Source of the DNA: Caldivirga sp. UBA161
GTDB taxonomy: Archaea > Thermoproteota > Thermoprotei > Thermoproteales > Thermocladiaceae
DNA: 6,855 bases
Assembly (NCBI RefSeq): GCF_002506515.1
Contig: NZ_DAXS01000034.1
Span: 3,356-10,210, forward strand
Direction: 5' to 3'
The notes below the pieces were generated by a model, which made no database searches, was not told the origin of the DNA, and saw only the letters and a program-made list of their open reading frames with translations. The translations under genes were made by a program, and so were the position numbers. Numbering within the stretch: position 1 is the stretch's first letter; the number at the start of each line of letters is the position of its first letter. This document shows, piece after piece, positions 5,288-6,855 of the stretch.

Positions 5288-6391
5288 TTACTGCGCCGAC
5301 GCTTGGCCATAAATCTGGTAAGTGCTCTTAGCCTGCTCATACTGAGCCATACTGCTTAATACTTCATTTAACGTATTAATCCTCCTAGTGATCTCTTCCT
5401 CGACGCTGAACCTATCGTAGAGTTTATCAGGTGAGTACTGGTAGTTGAATAGGCTTGATAATACGTCAATAACCTCATTATACTCAAAACCACCGCTGGC
5501 CATCATATATGATAGGTACACTAGTAGCTTATCTTTACGGCCATACTTCACGAAATCCTCAACGGCATCATTAAAGTACCTAAGTTCAGGCACTTGAATA
5601 ACCTTAACCTCACGTTTATGAGCCTCATAAACCTCCTCCACTATTTTCTCAATATCCCTTGAGGCGGCTACATAAGCCCTGTAGCTTATGTAGGCTACAA
5701 GAGCCAGGGTTAATAATATTGATACTGCAAACACGTAGATGTTGAGCGCTGGGGACTTAGGGATTGCCAACACCATGTAGAACACGCCTAAGCCAAAGAA
5801 GGCTGCCACAATACCACCGTAGGAATTCCTAAGGTAAAGCACAACATTACTAACACCCTTACCTGGCTGAGCATTAATTAATGCTGTTGATGATAATACT
5901 AGGGCTGCTAAGGATGATGTTAGGAATGGGTACATGAGGGGATTATAGGCTAACCCCATTAATGCTGATAATGAGAATAAGGCGATTGAGGTTGATAGTT
6001 TTTTAAGGAAGTCACCGGTATTAATACTTGTAAGCGATAGGCTGGAGCCAAGCCTATTAATCATTACTGCAGAGGCCAATAGTATTAATGAACTTAAGGC
6101 AACCTTAACCTTATAATTAGGGGCCACTAGGAAGGAGCCCAGGGACATTAGTAACGTTAATGTAACGTATGCAGCATCATTAATTTGCCTCCCCCTGAAC
6201 CAAGGCTTACTCCTCATGGTTCTTAAATCATTAATCAGCATTAATGCTAATGAACCAGCTATGGGTATTGAGAAAATGAATAGTAGATATAGGCCCACTG
6301 GCGTAAGTAGCATTAATATTACTGTAACCACTGCCAATATTACATAGTAAACCACGTACCTGCCTAATGAAATGGTTCTAACATTATCCAC
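5288..6391 (-). CDS. Eight-TM membrane protein with a cytosolic helical C-terminal domain (367 aa)
   Basis: A 367-residue protein with a membrane half and a soluble half. About eight hydrophobic segments are seen near 12-30, 33-53, 73-90, 96-112, 131-148, 153-172, 190-209 and 215-237. From 241 the protein is hydrophilic and predicted helical, with charged stretches DIEKIVEEVYEAHKREVKV (246-264) and a repeat-free body to the Gln/Ala-rich end. An even number of passes would put both ends on the same side, probably the cytoplasm, where the tail could meet MoxR. I do not recognise a family. The start is GTG at 6391, overlapping the preceding gene by eight bases, with a perfect AGGTGATC Shine-Dalgarno at 6396-6403. 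It is therefore translationally linked to the DUF4129-like gene upstream. MoxR follows after 207 bases with its own promoter. Confidence 0.85.
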   Translation of the reverse strand: MDNVRTISLGRYVVYYVILAVVTVILMLLTPVGLYLLFIFSIPIAGSLALMLINDLRTMRSKPWFRGRQINDAAYVTLTLLMSLGSFLVAPNYKVKVALSSLILLASAVMINRLGSSLSLTSINTGDFLKKLSTSIALFSLSALMGLAYNPLMYPFLTSSLAALVLSSTALINAQPGKGVSNVVLYLRNSYGGIVAAFFGLGVFYMVLAIPKSPALNIYVFAVSILLTLALVAYISYRAYVAASRDIEKIVEEVYEAHKREVKVIQVPELRYFNDAVEDFVKYGRKDKLLVYLSYMMASGGFEYNEVIDVLSSLFNYQYSPDKLYDRFSVEEEITRRINTLNEVLSSMAQYEQAKSTYQIYGQASAQ

Positions 6392-6855
6392 AAGTGATCA
6401 CCTTAGGTTCACTGTGTGAACTGGATAAGTACCTGAGGTAATTCTCATAATCCCTCCTACTAATCATCCTCTTACCATAGTGAACGCTCTCAAAGATCCT
6501 AATCATACTTAATGCATCAGCCCTATTCTTAATTACTCCATCCTCAATTAACTTAATCACAGCCTCCCTGGGGGTTAAGTTACTGGGATTCTTTAAGTTA
6601 GCTAATACGTTAAGCTTAAAGAGGTTCTCAACATCCTTAGAGTATTCAGTGAATCTAATAACCAGGCGCTCGCTTTCCCCACCTGATTCTCCAGTAATCT
6701 CATAGCACCCCTCTGAGGATGCAGTGATTTGGGAGCCGTTAATTATTAATCCTAATCCAGGCTTAACAGTAACATTACCCACCGCCTCATATGTTAGGGG
6801 TTCATTAATGCCCCAGATTAAGGGTAAGTCAGGTGGTATGTTAAGTTTAAGTAAA
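6384..6855 (-). CDS. C-terminal part of a protein with a DUF4129-like helical end (5' end beyond window)
   Basis: The frame stays open from the TAA at 6384-6386 to the right edge, giving 156 codons without a stop, so this is the C-terminal part of a longer gene. A GTG at 6782 would be an internal codon, since the upstream residues (LLKLNIPPDLPLIWGINEPL and on) look like ordinary protein. Visible residues 1-75 are beta-like with many Gly, Thr and Val. The last 70 are helical and basic: TPREAVIKLIEDGVIKNRAD, then FESVHYGKRMISRRDYENYL. The order TPRE, then a helix, then YG followed by a final helix resembles DUF4129, the C-terminal domain of bacterial TgpA-type transglutaminases that sit with MoxR and DUF58. 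No transmembrane segment is visible in this part, whereas TgpA-type proteins have one before DUF4129. The resemblance is by eye; family confidence is moderate, existence as a gene high. Confidence 0.8.
   Translation of the reverse strand, partial: LLKLNIPPDLPLIWGINEPLTYEAVGNVTVKPGLGLIINGSQITASSEGCYEITGESGGESERLVIRFTEYSKDVENLFKLNVLANLKNPSNLTPREAVIKLIEDGVIKNRADALSMIRIFESVHYGKRMISRRDYENYLRYLSSSHSEPKVITCG
6396..6403 (-). promoter_or_regulatory. Strong Shine-Dalgarno for the eight-TM gene
   Basis: AGGTGATC on the minus strand is fully complementary to the conserved archaeal 16S rRNA 3' end (GATCACCT). Its GGTG core is seven bases before the GTG at 6391, inside the last codons of the upstream gene. 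It fixes this GTG as the start and explains how a non-leaderless internal gene is translated. Confidence 0.7.

Noticed and set aside
6780..6782. GTG at 6782 as the true start of the right-edge gene
   Set aside because: The frame continues without a stop to 6855 with ordinary protein-like sequence, and no Shine-Dalgarno or TATA-like box supports this GTG.
1..6855. tRNA, rRNA, CRISPR repeats, insertion sequences
   Set aside because: Looked for on both strands; no cloverleaf, regularly spaced repeats, transposase motifs or terminal inverted repeats were seen.

Overview
The window reads as chromosomal DNA of a hyperthermophilic crenarchaeote, most likely a Thermoproteales member of the Caldivirga/Vulcanisaeta type. 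The reasons are an alcohol dehydrogenase that aligns residue by residue with the Sulfolobus solfataricus enzyme, TATA-like boxes 21-30 bases upstream of start codons (leaderless transcription), frequent AGG arginine codons, GTG starts, and archaeal GGTGATC-type Shine-Dalgarno sites only inside operons. The taxonomic placement is inference; no rRNA is present.

Left part (1-1538): the 5' part of an unrecognised membrane-anchored protein leaves the left edge on the minus strand. A 258-base divergent intergenic region (231-488) separates it from a plus-strand zinc- and NAD-dependent medium-chain alcohol dehydrogenase. This region carries one promoter in each direction and an imperfect palindrome on the minus-gene side. 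The dehydrogenase keeps its main zinc ligands but has Val in place of the near-invariant Asp after the Cys-x-Ser motif, and Asp in place of Glu at a structural-zinc position.

Right part (1535-6855) is entirely minus strand. In transcription order it holds: a right-edge-truncated protein with a DUF4129-like helical C-terminus; an 8-TM protein with a cytosolic tail, overlapping it by 8 bases behind a perfect Shine-Dalgarno; a 207-base gap with a new promoter; a MoxR-family AAA+ ATPase; a DUF58 protein with two N-terminal TM helices; a 6-TM protein coupled by an ATGA overlap; a near-perfect 21-bp palindrome and another promoter; and a 225-residue membrane protein whose stop codon interlocks with that of the convergent dehydrogenase.

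The most interesting system is this archaeal MoxR-DUF58-DUF4129-like membrane cluster. In bacteria, MoxR, DUF58 and a transglutaminase/DUF4129 protein often sit together. Here the same three elements occur with three extra multi-pass proteins without recognised families. The likely theme is a MoxR ATPase acting with a membrane-anchored DUF58 partner on a membrane or envelope complex; the substrate is unknown. No rRNA, tRNA, CRISPR array, transposon or coding stretch of foreign appearance was seen, and no gene-free stretch exceeds 300 bases.
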